Origin: Acidobacteriota bacterium
Lineage (GTDB): Bacteria > Acidobacteriota > Terriglobia > Acidiferrales > UBA7541
Direction: 5' to 3'
DNA: 64,000 nucleotides
NCBI GenBank assembly: GCA_016201285.1
Contig: JACQDE010000062.1
Location: forward strand, 31,635-95,634
The position numbers and the translations under genes are program-made. Below are positions 51,611 through 59,202 of this stretch, piece after piece (position 1 is the stretch's first letter; every line of letters begins with the position of its first letter). Below the pieces are notes generated by a model that saw only the letters and a program-made list of their open reading frames with translations, had not been told where the DNA came from and made no database searches.

Positions 51611-52591
51611 ATGGAACTTCGTAAGGATCCGATCACGCGCAGTTGGGTGATTGTAGGACACCGCGAACAGGCAGCGGCGCCGGCGGAAGCGTGCCCGCTG
51701 TGTCCTGCGAGCGTCCAGCCGGCGAAAGCGCTGCTGCGCCTGCCGGGAGAGGGGCCGGCGCAGGTGACGGTGATCCCGCACCTCGACCCGCTGTACCGCA
51801 TCGAGGGGGATCTGGGCCGCGGCGCGGAGGGCATCTACGACAAGATGCGGGCCGTCGGCGCGCACGAAATCATCGTCGAGACACCCGACCATGCCCGGCA
51901 GCTCTCGCAACTCAACGACGAGGAGATTGAGCGCGTGCTGCATGCGTACGGCGCGCGCATCGGCGACCTGAAAAAAGATGCGCGGTTCAAATACGTCGCC
52001 GTGTTCAAGAACTCCGGGCCGCTTTCTGGCGAGGACTGGGCGCATTCGCACTCGCAGCTTACCGCGACGACGTTCGTGCCGCGGCGCATCCTCTACGAAC
52101 TGCGCTCGGCGCGCGAATTTTATTCACAGAAGGATCGCTGCGTCTTCTGCGATATCGTGCGGCAGGAGATGAAGCAGGGCGCGCGGGTGGTGGATACGCA
52201 AGGCGACTACGTGGCCTTCTGCCCGTACGCGTCGCGCGTGCCCTTCGAGACATGGGTGATGGCGCGGAAGCACAACCATCTGTTCGAAGCGCCGCGGCCG
52301 GGCGCCAACCGGCGCAACCTCGCGGCGCTGCTGGGACGGATGCTGCGGCGGTTGCAGCAGGTGGCGGTAGCGTATCACATGGTGGTGCACACCGCGCCGA
52401 ACGTGCTCCAGACCAAGGGCGAGCTGAGCGATTACTGGCGCACCATCGCCGAGGACTACCACTGGCACATCGAGATCCTGCCCATCGTCGAGACGCGCAG
52501 CAAGTCGTACAGCATCAAAGAGGTGTATTTCAACACGATGCTGCCCGAGCAGGCCGCCGATCGCTTGCGGCGTCTTGACCCCAACCCATGA
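51611..52591 (+). CDS. galT: Galactose-1-phosphate uridylyltransferase family (GalT)
   Basis: A 326-residue HIT-superfamily nucleotidyltransferase. N-terminal MELRKDPITRSWVIVGHRE, a Cys pair CPLC (28-31), active-site AHSHSQL with H145 and H147 replacing the usual HPH, then CVFCD (177-180) and a second lobe with HNHLFEAP and YHWHIEILPI. GalT swaps UMP between UDP-glucose and galactose-1-phosphate in the Leloir pathway. The middle Ser in HxH is seen in some prokaryotic members. It overlaps ydcF by 4 bases. Confidence 0.82.
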   Translation: MELRKDPITRSWVIVGHREQAAAPAEACPLCPASVQPAKALLRLPGEGPAQVTVIPHLDPLYRIEGDLGRGAEGIYDKMRAVGAHEIIVETPDHARQLSQLNDEEIERVLHAYGARIGDLKKDARFKYVAVFKNSGPLSGEDWAHSHSQLTATTFVPRRILYELRSAREFYSQKDRCVFCDIVRQEMKQGARVVDTQGDYVAFCPYASRVPFETWVMARKHNHLFEAPRPGANRRNLAALLGRMLRRLQQVAVAYHMVVHTAPNVLQTKGELSDYWRTIAEDYHWHIEILPIVETRSKSYSIKEVYFNTMLPEQAADRLRRLDPNP

Positions 52592-53337
52592 GCTGCGCGC
52601 GCAACGCCGATTCCCCGGGAGGCCGTCAGCGCGGCGGCATCATCCTGAAACTCCTGAGCTGGATCTTCCTCCTCGCCGTGATAGTGGTAATCTACCTGCT
52701 GCGCGAACCGCTGCTGCGCGTGGCCGGGGAATTCTGGGTGGAAGAAGACCGGCCGGAGAAGGCCGACGTCATCATCCTGCTCGGCGACGACAACTACCAG
52801 GCGGACCGCGCCACGCGCGTGGCCGAACTCTACCGCGCGGGCTGGGCGCCGCGAATCGTGGCCAGCGGGCGATTCCTGCGGCCGTATGCCAGCTTGGCCG
52901 AGCTGATGCTGCACGACCTGGTGGAGCGGGGCGTGCCGGCCAGCGCGATCCACCGGCTGCCGAGTTTTGCCGGAAACACGCGCGAGGAAGCCGTGATGCT
53001 GCGGCGGCTGGCGGAACGCCAGCGTTGGCGGCGCGTGCTGGTGGTCACGTCGAACTTCCACACGCGGCGCACGCGGCACATCTACACTCGAGTCTTCCGC
53101 AATTCCGCGGATGTGCGGATCGTGGCGGCACGCGATTCGGGCTACGACCCGGCCGACTGGTGGCGCGCGCGCATCGGTAGAAAGATTTTTTTCCTCGAGC
53201 TGGCGGCCTATCCGGTGGCGCTGTGGGAAACGCGCAGCACCGAGTCGGCGCAACGCGGCCTGAACGAGCCGGAAGTGCTGCCCAACCCGCCCCCGCTGCC
53301 TTCGGCAATGCCGCAGCCCATCGTCGCGCCGCGGTGA
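52588..53337 (+). CDS. YdcF/DUF218 family membrane-anchored protein
   Basis: A 249-residue protein: N-terminal helix (GIILKLLSWIFLLAVIVVIY), then the DUF218 Rossmann-like domain with ADVIILLGDDNYQADRATRV, APRIVASGRFL, GNTREEAVMLRRLAERQRWR and VLVVTSNFHTRRTRHIYTRV. Members are linked to cell-envelope metabolism (SanA, ElyC, YdcF), but their reaction is unknown. The ATG overlaps the galT stop (ATGA), so the two are translated together. The C-terminus is a Pro-rich tail. Confidence 0.83.
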   Translation: MSCARNADSPGGRQRGGIILKLLSWIFLLAVIVVIYLLREPLLRVAGEFWVEEDRPEKADVIILLGDDNYQADRATRVAELYRAGWAPRIVASGRFLRPYASLAELMLHDLVERGVPASAIHRLPSFAGNTREEAVMLRRLAERQRWRRVLVVTSNFHTRRTRHIYTRVFRNSADVRIVAARDSGYDPADWWRARIGRKIFFLELAAYPVALWETRSTESAQRGLNEPEVLPNPPPLPSAMPQPIVAPR

Positions 53338-53472
53338 GCGGCAGGCTGCTTCCAAACACACAACTGGTTCGCTGGGCGCGCGGTTTGTAGTATATTTCCG
53401 GCCCCAGCCTCCCCGGACAAGTCCCCGGGTACTCCCGCAGGGCGGCTTTGGAATTCTTCTTTGGAGGTCCTC

Positions 53473-54000
53473 ATGTGGCGCAAAACCAGTGAGACGAAGC
53501 CACCGCTTTCTTCTCCCGAGCCGCCGGTCCCTCCGGCTCCCGAGGCATTCGAGCGCCCCGCTCCCGCCCCGCCGGCGGAACCCCGCGCTTTGAAGACGAT
53601 GCTGGGCCGTGCCGTAGCGCTGAAGGGCGAGCTTTCGGGACGGGAAGACGTCTGCATCGACGGGGAATTCGAGGGGCAAATCCGCGTCTCCGGTGCCGGG
53701 GTGACCATCGGCGCAAGCGGGCGCGTGACCGCGGAGGTCGAGGCGGATGAGATCGTCGTCGAAGGGCGGCTCGAAGGGAGCCTGCGGGCGCGCGAGCGCG
53801 TGGTGATCCGGCGCACAGGAAGTGTTGCGGGTGACATCACGGCGCAGCGGCTGGCGATTGAAGACGGCGCGATTTTCCGCGGGCGCGTGGAGATGGCGCG
53901 GCCGGGCGAAACCCGCGCAACGCAAGCGACAGCCGCGGACCGGGCAGTGAGGGAGACATTCCACCGCGTTCCGGTGGAGGTGAGTGAGCCGGCTCGCTGA
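53473..54000 (+). CDS. Bactofilin (polymer-forming cytoskeletal protein)
   Basis: A 175-residue protein: proline-rich unstructured N-terminus (MWRKTSETKPPLSSPEPPVP), then the right-handed beta-helix of bactofilin, with the repeated pattern LKGELSGREDVCIDGEFEGQ, VTIGASGRVTAEVEADEIVV, EGRLEGSLRARERVVIRRTG, VAGDITAQRLAIEDGAIFRG. These proteins polymerise without nucleotide and shape cell poles, stalks or peptidoglycan enzymes. GGAGG precedes the ATG at 53473. The next gene starts 3 bases after its stop. Confidence 0.88.
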   Translation: MWRKTSETKPPLSSPEPPVPPAPEAFERPAPAPPAEPRALKTMLGRAVALKGELSGREDVCIDGEFEGQIRVSGAGVTIGASGRVTAEVEADEIVVEGRLEGSLRARERVVIRRTGSVAGDITAQRLAIEDGAIFRGRVEMARPGETRATQATAADRAVRETFHRVPVEVSEPAR

Positions 54001-54003
54001 ACG

Positions 54004-54678
54004 ATGAACCTGCTGAGCAAACTCCGCACGGGGAACGAGGCGGCCGCCAGCGCGGCCGCGCCGGCCCCTTCCGCGACGCAGGTGCGCGTCTCGAACGGCC
54101 TGAAGGATTTTCTGTGGCTGCTGAGCGACGTCGAGCGAGGACACCTGCTCGACTTGGGGCCGGTCTCGCAGCCCACGGTGAGCTTTTTCACCGGGCGCGG
54201 ATTCAAGGTCTATACGGAAGACGTACTGCGTTCTTGGACGGAGCACCTGAGCGCGGAGAAAGAGCGGCTGCGCCGCGCGCCGGCGGGGACTGCGGCGGCG
54301 CTCGATCCGGCTTCGCTGGCGCAGGCGTTTCTGGACGCGAACCTGATCTACGCGGAAGAGACGTTCCACGCCATTCTGGCGTGGGACGTGTTCGATTACC
54401 TGGAGGGCGAACTGCTGCCGCGCGCGGTTTCGCGGTTGTACTCGCTGCTGCGGCCGGGCGGCGTGCTGCTGGCCGTCTTCCACAGCAAGATGCCGGAGCA
54501 GTTCCACCGCTACCGCGTGACGGACCCGCAGACGCTCGACCTGGCACCGGCGACGGCGCCGGTGCCGCCGCAGCGCGCGCTGCAGAACCGCGAACTGCTC
54601 AACCTCTTCGGCGCGTTCCGCTCGTCGAAAACTTTTGTGGGGCGCGACCAGCTCCGCGAAGGGCTTTTCACGAAGTAG
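54004..54678 (+). CDS. Class I methyltransferase-like protein
   Basis: A 224-residue cytoplasmic protein. The fold can be followed as a class I SAM methyltransferase: GHLLDLGPVSQPTVSFFTGR in the SAM-binding position, a strand FHAILAWDVFDYLEGELLPR and the post-motif SRLYSLLRPGGVLLAVFHSK. The glycine-rich motif I is altered (LLDLGPVSQ), so cofactor binding is not certain. It is translationally adjacent to the bactofilin gene. A 39-base piece of its 3' end is found again at 55484-55522. Confidence 0.7.
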   Translation: MNLLSKLRTGNEAAASAAAPAPSATQVRVSNGLKDFLWLLSDVERGHLLDLGPVSQPTVSFFTGRGFKVYTEDVLRSWTEHLSAEKERLRRAPAGTAAALDPASLAQAFLDANLIYAEETFHAILAWDVFDYLEGELLPRAVSRLYSLLRPGGVLLAVFHSKMPEQFHRYRVTDPQTLDLAPATAPVPPQRALQNRELLNLFGAFRSSKTFVGRDQLREGLFTK

Positions 54679-54777
54679 GACTGGCTTCTGCCATCCCGCT
54701 GTTCTGCTGCGATCCGCAGTATCATCGCTGGGCTACTCTCGCGCCGCGAGACAGGGAGAGATAGCTTCGCTTTGTGC

Positions 54778-54833
54778 TTGACGGGAGGGCAGAAAGACTG
54801 TATCTCTAATACCCCCACCCGGTGGGGGTATTC
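54778..54833 (+). promoter_or_regulatory. Promoter with CsoR-type palindromic operator
   Basis: A -35 TTGACG (54778-54783) is followed by TATCTC 17 bases on, or TCTAAT 21 bases on. A perfect 25-base palindrome, AATACCCCCACC-C-GGTGGGGGTATT (54808-54832), overlaps the start region. G-tract palindromes of this kind are operators for CsoR-family repressors, one of which is encoded two genes downstream. Repression by occlusion is inferred. Confidence 0.75.
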
Positions 54834-54852
54834 AAGAAACGGAGGTTTCAAC

Positions 54853-55095
54853 ATGCGCCGCGCTTCTGCATTCACCCTGGCTACTCTACTCTTCGTTGGA
54901 CTTTCACTTGCCGCTCCGCAGGCCGCCAAGAAGGAAGGCGCTCTGCGCTGCACGCTTACCAACAAAGTGATCGAGAAATGCTGCTGTGAGCAAAAGGATG
55001 GAAAAACCTATTGCCCGCTGGCAAAGAAGTCCGTTGAGAAGTGCTGCTGTGAGCCGGCTGCCGCGAAAGCGAAAGCAGCCGTCAAGAAGGGCTGA
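54853..55095 (+). CDS. Secreted small protein with two CCC repeats
   Basis: An 80-residue exported peptide. Signal sequence MRRASAFTLATLLFVGLSLA ending AAPQA, then two near-identical repeats: RCTLTNKVIEKCCCEQ (C33, C43-45) and YCPLAKKSVEKCCCEP (C54, C64-66), and a Lys/Ala tail. Eight cysteines in two sets of 1+3 suggest binding of a soft metal such as Cu(I) or disulfide/persulfide chemistry in the periplasm. It stands behind a CsoR-type operator and ahead of a CsoR-family gene. No named family is recognised. GGAGG precedes the ATG. Confidence 0.8.
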   Translation: MRRASAFTLATLLFVGLSLAAPQAAKKEGALRCTLTNKVIEKCCCEQKDGKTYCPLAKKSVEKCCCEPAAAKAKAAVKKG

Positions 55096-55157
55096 ACGGA
55101 GCGGGCCGCCCGAGCTCTGCGTTATGTGTCCGTTCAGTTCAGAAAGGAGACCGTCGG

Positions 55158-55445
55158 ATGACGACATCCGCATTGCCCATCTATACCGAAGAGCGCCAGG
55201 CAAACTGTGTCCGCCGGCTGAAAGCCGCTGAAGGACAGATCCGCGGCGTGCAGGAAATGATCGAAGCGCAGCGCCCTTGCATGGAGGTCCTTACGCAGCT
55301 TGCCGCCGCCCAGAGTGCTCTCCGCCAAGTCAGCCGGATCATTCTTCGAAACTACTTGGAGAACTGTGCTACGGAAGCGATCCGCCGCGGCGAACCCAGG
55401 GTTTATGATGACCTGATGGAAGCGATCTTCAAGTTCTCCCAGTAA
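55158..55445 (+). CDS. CsoR/RcnR/FrmR family regulator (C-Y-C ligand set)
   Basis: A 95-residue all-helical repressor: RQANCVRRLKAAEGQIRGVQ, EMIEAQRPCMEVLTQLAAAQ and LRQVSRIILRNYLENCATEA match the family. Counted against Mycobacterium CsoR (C36, H61, C65), the ligand positions are C41, Y66 and C70: the copper histidine is Tyr. This favours a sensor with two cysteines, either a variant copper sensor or a CstR-like persulfide sensor. AAAGGAG precedes the ATG. It probably controls the palindrome at 54808-54832. Confidence 0.85.
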   Translation: MTTSALPIYTEERQANCVRRLKAAEGQIRGVQEMIEAQRPCMEVLTQLAAAQSALRQVSRIILRNYLENCATEAIRRGEPRVYDDLMEAIFKFSQ

Positions 55446-55483
55446 CCGCGCACTTCGTATGGAGCCGCGTTGAGGGATGGACC

Positions 55484-55522
55484 GGGCGCGACCAGCTCTG
55501 CGAAGGCCTGTTCACCAAGTAG
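55484..55522 (+). pseudogene. Duplicated 3' tail of the methyltransferase gene
   Basis: Encodes GRDQLCEGLFTK-stop, while the methyltransferase at 54004-54678 ends GRDQLREGLFTK-stop. 35 of 39 bases agree, and the differences are mostly at third positions. No related sequence lies upstream of it. The metal/thiol module therefore sits between the gene and a second copy of its end, suggesting insertion near or between tandem copies. Confidence 0.6.
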
Positions 55523-55776
55523 AGTGCCGTAGAGCGGGGAATCACGCCCTGCCATATCCTCCGCGCAGCGCAGATCCCGCCACTCCAGATTTCCACTTTT
55601 CCCTCGTATTCCCTCTTGCATTTGAATTCTGAGAGGCGTATGTAGGGGATAGCTAGTGCATCGGAGGGAGCATGACTCCACCGGGCCTAGATGTAAGACG
55701 TGCTTGAGCACACCGCTTTTGCGGTGCGAGCCGCCGCGGCGCTCCTAGCGACGCCACGCCGGCCAAGCAAACTGGT
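55523..55776. other. Intergenic region without a supported gene
   Basis: About 250 bases between the methyltransferase tail and the first terminator. Only very short frames are found (an 11-codon frame after GGAGG near 55671). A small hairpin (GCACACCGC-TTTT-GCGGTGCG) lies near 55714. Confidence 0.35.
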
Positions 55777-55812
55777 GAATCGGGGAGCCGCCAGGCTCCC
55801 CGATTCCCTTTT
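55777..55812 (+). terminator. Intrinsic terminator (plus strand)
   Basis: GAATCGGGGAGCC-GCCA-GGCTCCCCGATTC, a thirteen-pair stem, followed by CCTTTT. It would end transcription of the metal/thiol module. Confidence 0.8.
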
Positions 55813-55834
55813 GAGGGCCGTCCGCGGCAAAAGA

Positions 55835-55860
55835 GAAAGGGAGCCTTGCGGCTCCCTTTC
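55835..55860 (-). terminator. Intrinsic terminator (minus strand)
   Basis: GAAAGGGAGCC-GCAA-GGCTCCCTTTC on the minus strand, followed by TCTTTT, 22 bases after the stop of the Spy-like gene. The stem shares the GGGAGCC core with the neighbouring plus-strand terminator, so the pair insulates two convergent units. Confidence 0.8.
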
Positions 55861-55881
55861 GTCTGTTCGGTGTGTGAGGGG

Positions 55882-56541
55882 TCACTCGCCGTTGTCAGCA
55901 GGAGGTGGAGGTTGTGGCTGCTGCGGCGGGCCGCCCGGTCCGGGGCCACCCGGACCGCGCTGCATCCAACGGCTGCGGAATTCCTCCCGCATTTTTCCCA
56001 TTTCCTGCCGCTGCTCGGCGGTGAACAGCTCGCGCATGGCCAGGCGGTTCTCCACCGACGCCCGCTGAGCCGCGAACGAGGCGTCCTGCAACTCGCGCAG
56101 CTTCTTGTCGATCAGCACGCGGTCGGGCTTCTCGGCGCGCATCAGTTCGCCCAGCTCCATGCGCTTCACCTGAATTTCGGCGTGGTTGCGAATCCCAGCC
56201 TTGGCGAAAGCGCTCTGTTGCGCCTGGAACTTCGCAACTTGATCGGGCGTGATCTTGAGTCGCTCGCGCACGGCCGGGTTCTGTAGCATCCGGTTCATGA
56301 CCATGCCGGGGTGCCGGCGCATGAAGCGGCGGCGCAGCGCCTGGCGCATCATGTGTCCGCGTTGCCCGCGCATGCCCATCTGCTGTCCCATGCCGGGGCC
56401 GCGGCGGTATTGCTGTCCCCACCCAGGAGCGCTCGGTCTGGGATCCGGGCCGCCGGAGCCGGGCGGGGGCGCTTGCGCCGCGACAAATATCGGCGTCGCC
56501 AGCGCGACGCTGGCGATCAATAGCTTGGAAACGAGTCTCAT
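55882..56541 (-). CDS. Spy/CpxP family periplasmic protein
   Basis: A 219-residue exported protein: signal peptide MRLVSKLLIASVALATPIFV, a Gly/Pro/Gln/Met-rich segment, then the helical Spy core with two LTxxQ-like motifs, LKITPDQVAKFQ and ELFTAEQRQEM, and a Gly/Pro tail. Spy relatives act as ATP-independent chaperones or metal-stress sensors. Met- and His-containing stretches could bind copper, which fits its position next to the CsoR-type module. The start at 56541 follows GAGAGGA. Confidence 0.82.
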   Translation of the reverse strand: MRLVSKLLIASVALATPIFVAAQAPPPGSGGPDPRPSAPGWGQQYRRGPGMGQQMGMRGQRGHMMRQALRRRFMRRHPGMVMNRMLQNPAVRERLKITPDQVAKFQAQQSAFAKAGIRNHAEIQVKRMELGELMRAEKPDRVLIDKKLRELQDASFAAQRASVENRLAMRELFTAEQRQEMGKMREEFRSRWMQRGPGGPGPGGPPQQPQPPPPADNGE

Positions 56542-56683
56542 CAGTGTATTCCTCTCTGCGTGTATGACCACCTCGCTACTTCATTCAACACCGCTGGAAT
56601 CGAAAAGTTGCATCCCGGTGGGGCGCTGTGGATCAGCCGGAAACATTCAAACTGTCAGACCTTTGAACCTTCCAACAGTTGGA
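56542..56683. other. Intergenic spacer with repeat fragment
   Basis: Contains CCTTTGAACCTTCCAACAGT, related to the CCTTCCAAC repeat family at 4148-4241 and 19599-19614. It is otherwise featureless. Confidence 0.35.
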
Positions 56684-56872
56684 GAACCGCTTCGTTCCAG
56701 CCTTCGGGGCCGGGCGCGGAAGTGCTTCATCAGCTCGCGGACGGCGCGGCCTTTGTCGCTGCCGGCGTGGACGTGCCAGAAGCGGCTGCCGCGGACGACG
56801 TCGAACTTGCGCTCGCGCGCCAGGCGGATGGATTCTTGTTCTTTTTTGGGTGTGGCGCTGGCGAGAAAGACG
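56684..56872 (-). pseudogene. Truncated copy of the mpgP phosphatase gene
   Basis: The segment matches two parts of the intact gene at 59203-60030. 56713-56840 follows 59413-59540 almost base for base (encoding LMKHF-region through FEVVRGSRFWHIH), and the preceding 56690-56712 matches the gene end (59228-59251, encoding EGWNDAV). The 161 bases between are absent and the junction falls exactly at GGCGCGGA, present twice in the intact gene. Homology stops near 56872. The deletion is not a multiple of three, so nothing functional is made. Confidence 0.8.
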
Positions 56873-56998
56873 GTGACGAGTGGCCAGTGAAAGGAATCCG
56901 CAGTTTAAACAGGTTTGGAAAGAAAGACAAAGAGACAGATCCGCCCCCTCGCGCGTTCGTCTTCGCTCTTATCGAGGGGCACCCGGCGCCTCTGCTAT

Positions 56999-58954
56999 TC
57001 ACTTATCGAGGACTACGCGCACTTTGCGGAGCAGCGCATCTCTGGTAAAGGGTTTTTGTAGAAAGGCCATGCCCTGAGCCAGGACACCGTCCCGAACGAT
57101 GGCTTCATCGGTGTATCCGGAGACGTACAGAACCTTGGTCTCCGGTCGGAGTGCGGCCAAGTTGGCGGCAAGGCCGCATCCGCTCATGCCGGGCATCACC
57201 ACATCGGTCAGCAAAAGTTGGACTGGGCCAGTGTGCTGTTCGACAAGCGCGATGGCATCGCGTGGATTCTTCGCTACTAAGACGGTGTAGCCAGCCGCAC
57301 GAAGGAGATCTTGGGCCAGTGAGCGTACGGCGTCGTCGTCTTCAGCAAGCAGGATAGTCTCGGAACCCGCGGGCAGTTGAGAACTGGAAGTGACTTGCGG
57401 GAGGAGGTCAGGTACGGCAGCCACCTGGGGCAGGTATATCCTAAGCGTGGTACCTCTGCCGGGCTCGCTGTAAGCCCAAACGTAGCCGCCGCTTTGTTTG
57501 ACAATGCCGTAGACGGTGGCGAGACCAAGGCCGGTTCCTCTTCCTCGCTCCTTGGTGGTGAAGAAAGGCTCAAAGATGCGGGCCTGCGTGGCGGGGTCCA
57601 TGCCGATACCGGTATCGGTGACGGCCAACATAACGTACTGGCCTGGGATGACGGAGCCATGCCGAGCGGCGTAATGCTCGTCGAGTATCGCGTTAGCTGT
57701 CTCGATAAACAGCGTACCACTGATGGGCATAGCATCCCGCGCGTTGACGACAAGATTCATCAAGACCTGCTGAATCTGGGTGGGGTCCGCTTTGACAGCG
57801 GCGAGGTCGGGCGCCGGCACGATGCGCAAATCGATGCTTTCGGGAATGAGCCGTCGGATCATTTGTTCCGTTTCGTGAATGACGGTGTTGAGGTCGATTA
57901 CCCGGGGTTCAAGAACTTGTTTGCGGCTGAAAGCGAGGAGTTGACGGGTGAGAGAGGCGGCGCTAACGGCGCTGGCCTTGATTTGTTCGAGGTGTCGGCA
58001 AAGGGTGGGTTCCGGGCCGGCGTGCTCCAACATCATTTCGCTGTGGCCCAGAATGACGGTGAGGAAGTTGTTGAAGTCATGCGCGATCCCGCCTGCCAAA
58101 CTGCCGACCGCTTCCATCTTTTGTGCCTGGCGGAGTTGTTCTTCCAGAACACGCCGCTGAGAAACATCTTCGAAGAGCAGATAAACACCGGCCAAATCGT
58201 CGGCGATGCGCAGCGGGACGGCATGAATTTCGACGTCGAGGATGGCGCCGTCTTTGCGGCGTCTTTTGCTGGTCAGTCGCACGCTTTCCCCGGCAACCGC
58301 GCGGTGTCTGATTTCGACAACCTCGGCGCGCAGTTCCGCGGGGGCAATGACATCTTCGGGATGCATGCCCCGGATTTCGGCCTGCGCGTACTGAAAGATG
58401 CGCTCGAACGCGGGATTGCACATCTGTATGCGCAGGTCCCGGTCCAGTACCAGGATAGCCACCGGGTTGTTGTCGAAGAGTGCGTTTAAGTAGGTGGTTT
58501 TTTCTGCCAGCCGCGCCTCGCTCATCTTGCGCAGAGCTTCCTCGGCGGCTTTGCGATGCGCAATTTCCCTGCGTAGGTCGTCAGGGCTTGGTAAGGCGAG
58601 GCCCTTGGGAATCAACTGCACAAGCAAGAACGCAGTCGGAATGGAGGCGAGGGCGGTAATCGCTTTGACGGCCCCGGAGAGCCAGTAGTTGGCGACCCAA
58701 AGGGTCCAGATCTCCATTACGTGCGTGGCACCACACGCCAGGATGAAGACGCCGAAGCAAAGAAACATCCAGGTAAAGGGGACATCGCGCCGCTTCCGCA
58801 CAACGTAGATGAGGGTGATGGGGATCGCGATGTATGCAAGCGCGATCAGCGCATCGGAGACGACGTGCAACCAGACAAGCCTCGGATCCCACAGATAGCA
58901 GTAACCGTGGGGCATGAAGTCGCCCGCGGAAAAGAGTCGCCGCAAAATCTCCAT
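56999..58954 (-). CDS. Hybrid histidine kinase with ethylene-receptor-like membrane domain
   Basis: A 651-residue sensor. N-terminal three-helix domain resembles plant ETR1 and cyanobacterial SynEtr1: SDALIALAYIAIP, FGVFILACGATHVMEIWTLW. The ETR1 copper/ethylene residues map to D34, Y41, I44, P45, I71, C74 and H78, all kept. Then a PAS domain (about 155-265), HisKA with phospho-acceptor H292 in AGGIAHDFNNFLT, HATPase (NLVVNARDAM, DTGIGM, RGTGLGLATVYGIV) and a C-terminal receiver with D584 in LLLTDVVMPG. GGAGG precedes the ATG. The signal in this organism is unknown. No response regulator partner is adjacent. Confidence 0.9.
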   Translation of the reverse strand: MEILRRLFSAGDFMPHGYCYLWDPRLVWLHVVSDALIALAYIAIPITLIYVVRKRRDVPFTWMFLCFGVFILACGATHVMEIWTLWVANYWLSGAVKAITALASIPTAFLLVQLIPKGLALPSPDDLRREIAHRKAAEEALRKMSEARLAEKTTYLNALFDNNPVAILVLDRDLRIQMCNPAFERIFQYAQAEIRGMHPEDVIAPAELRAEVVEIRHRAVAGESVRLTSKRRRKDGAILDVEIHAVPLRIADDLAGVYLLFEDVSQRRVLEEQLRQAQKMEAVGSLAGGIAHDFNNFLTVILGHSEMMLEHAGPEPTLCRHLEQIKASAVSAASLTRQLLAFSRKQVLEPRVIDLNTVIHETEQMIRRLIPESIDLRIVPAPDLAAVKADPTQIQQVLMNLVVNARDAMPISGTLFIETANAILDEHYAARHGSVIPGQYVMLAVTDTGIGMDPATQARIFEPFFTTKERGRGTGLGLATVYGIVKQSGGYVWAYSEPGRGTTLRIYLPQVAAVPDLLPQVTSSSQLPAGSETILLAEDDDAVRSLAQDLLRAAGYTVLVAKNPRDAIALVEQHTGPVQLLLTDVVMPGMSGCGLAANLAALRPETKVLYVSGYTDEAIVRDGVLAQGMAFLQKPFTRDALLRKVRVVLDK

Positions 58955-59202
58955 GGGGACCTCCGTACGCATTCACGGCCGACATCGCTCGCGCCTTGTG
59001 AGGAACGAGAAACTCCCCTAGTAAGACCCAGTTGAAAATCCGTATGGCAGGGGGAGATGAACGCAGCCAAATTACAGCCGCGGCCTCTTAGAAAGCAACC
59101 AAATACCCACCGTGAGCGGATTCTCCGCCTCGACGCGCACCTTGTCAAGCCGCAAAAATTTACGGAGGGATAGCGGCAGTCAGCGAAAGGCCCGCCGTGG
59201 TC

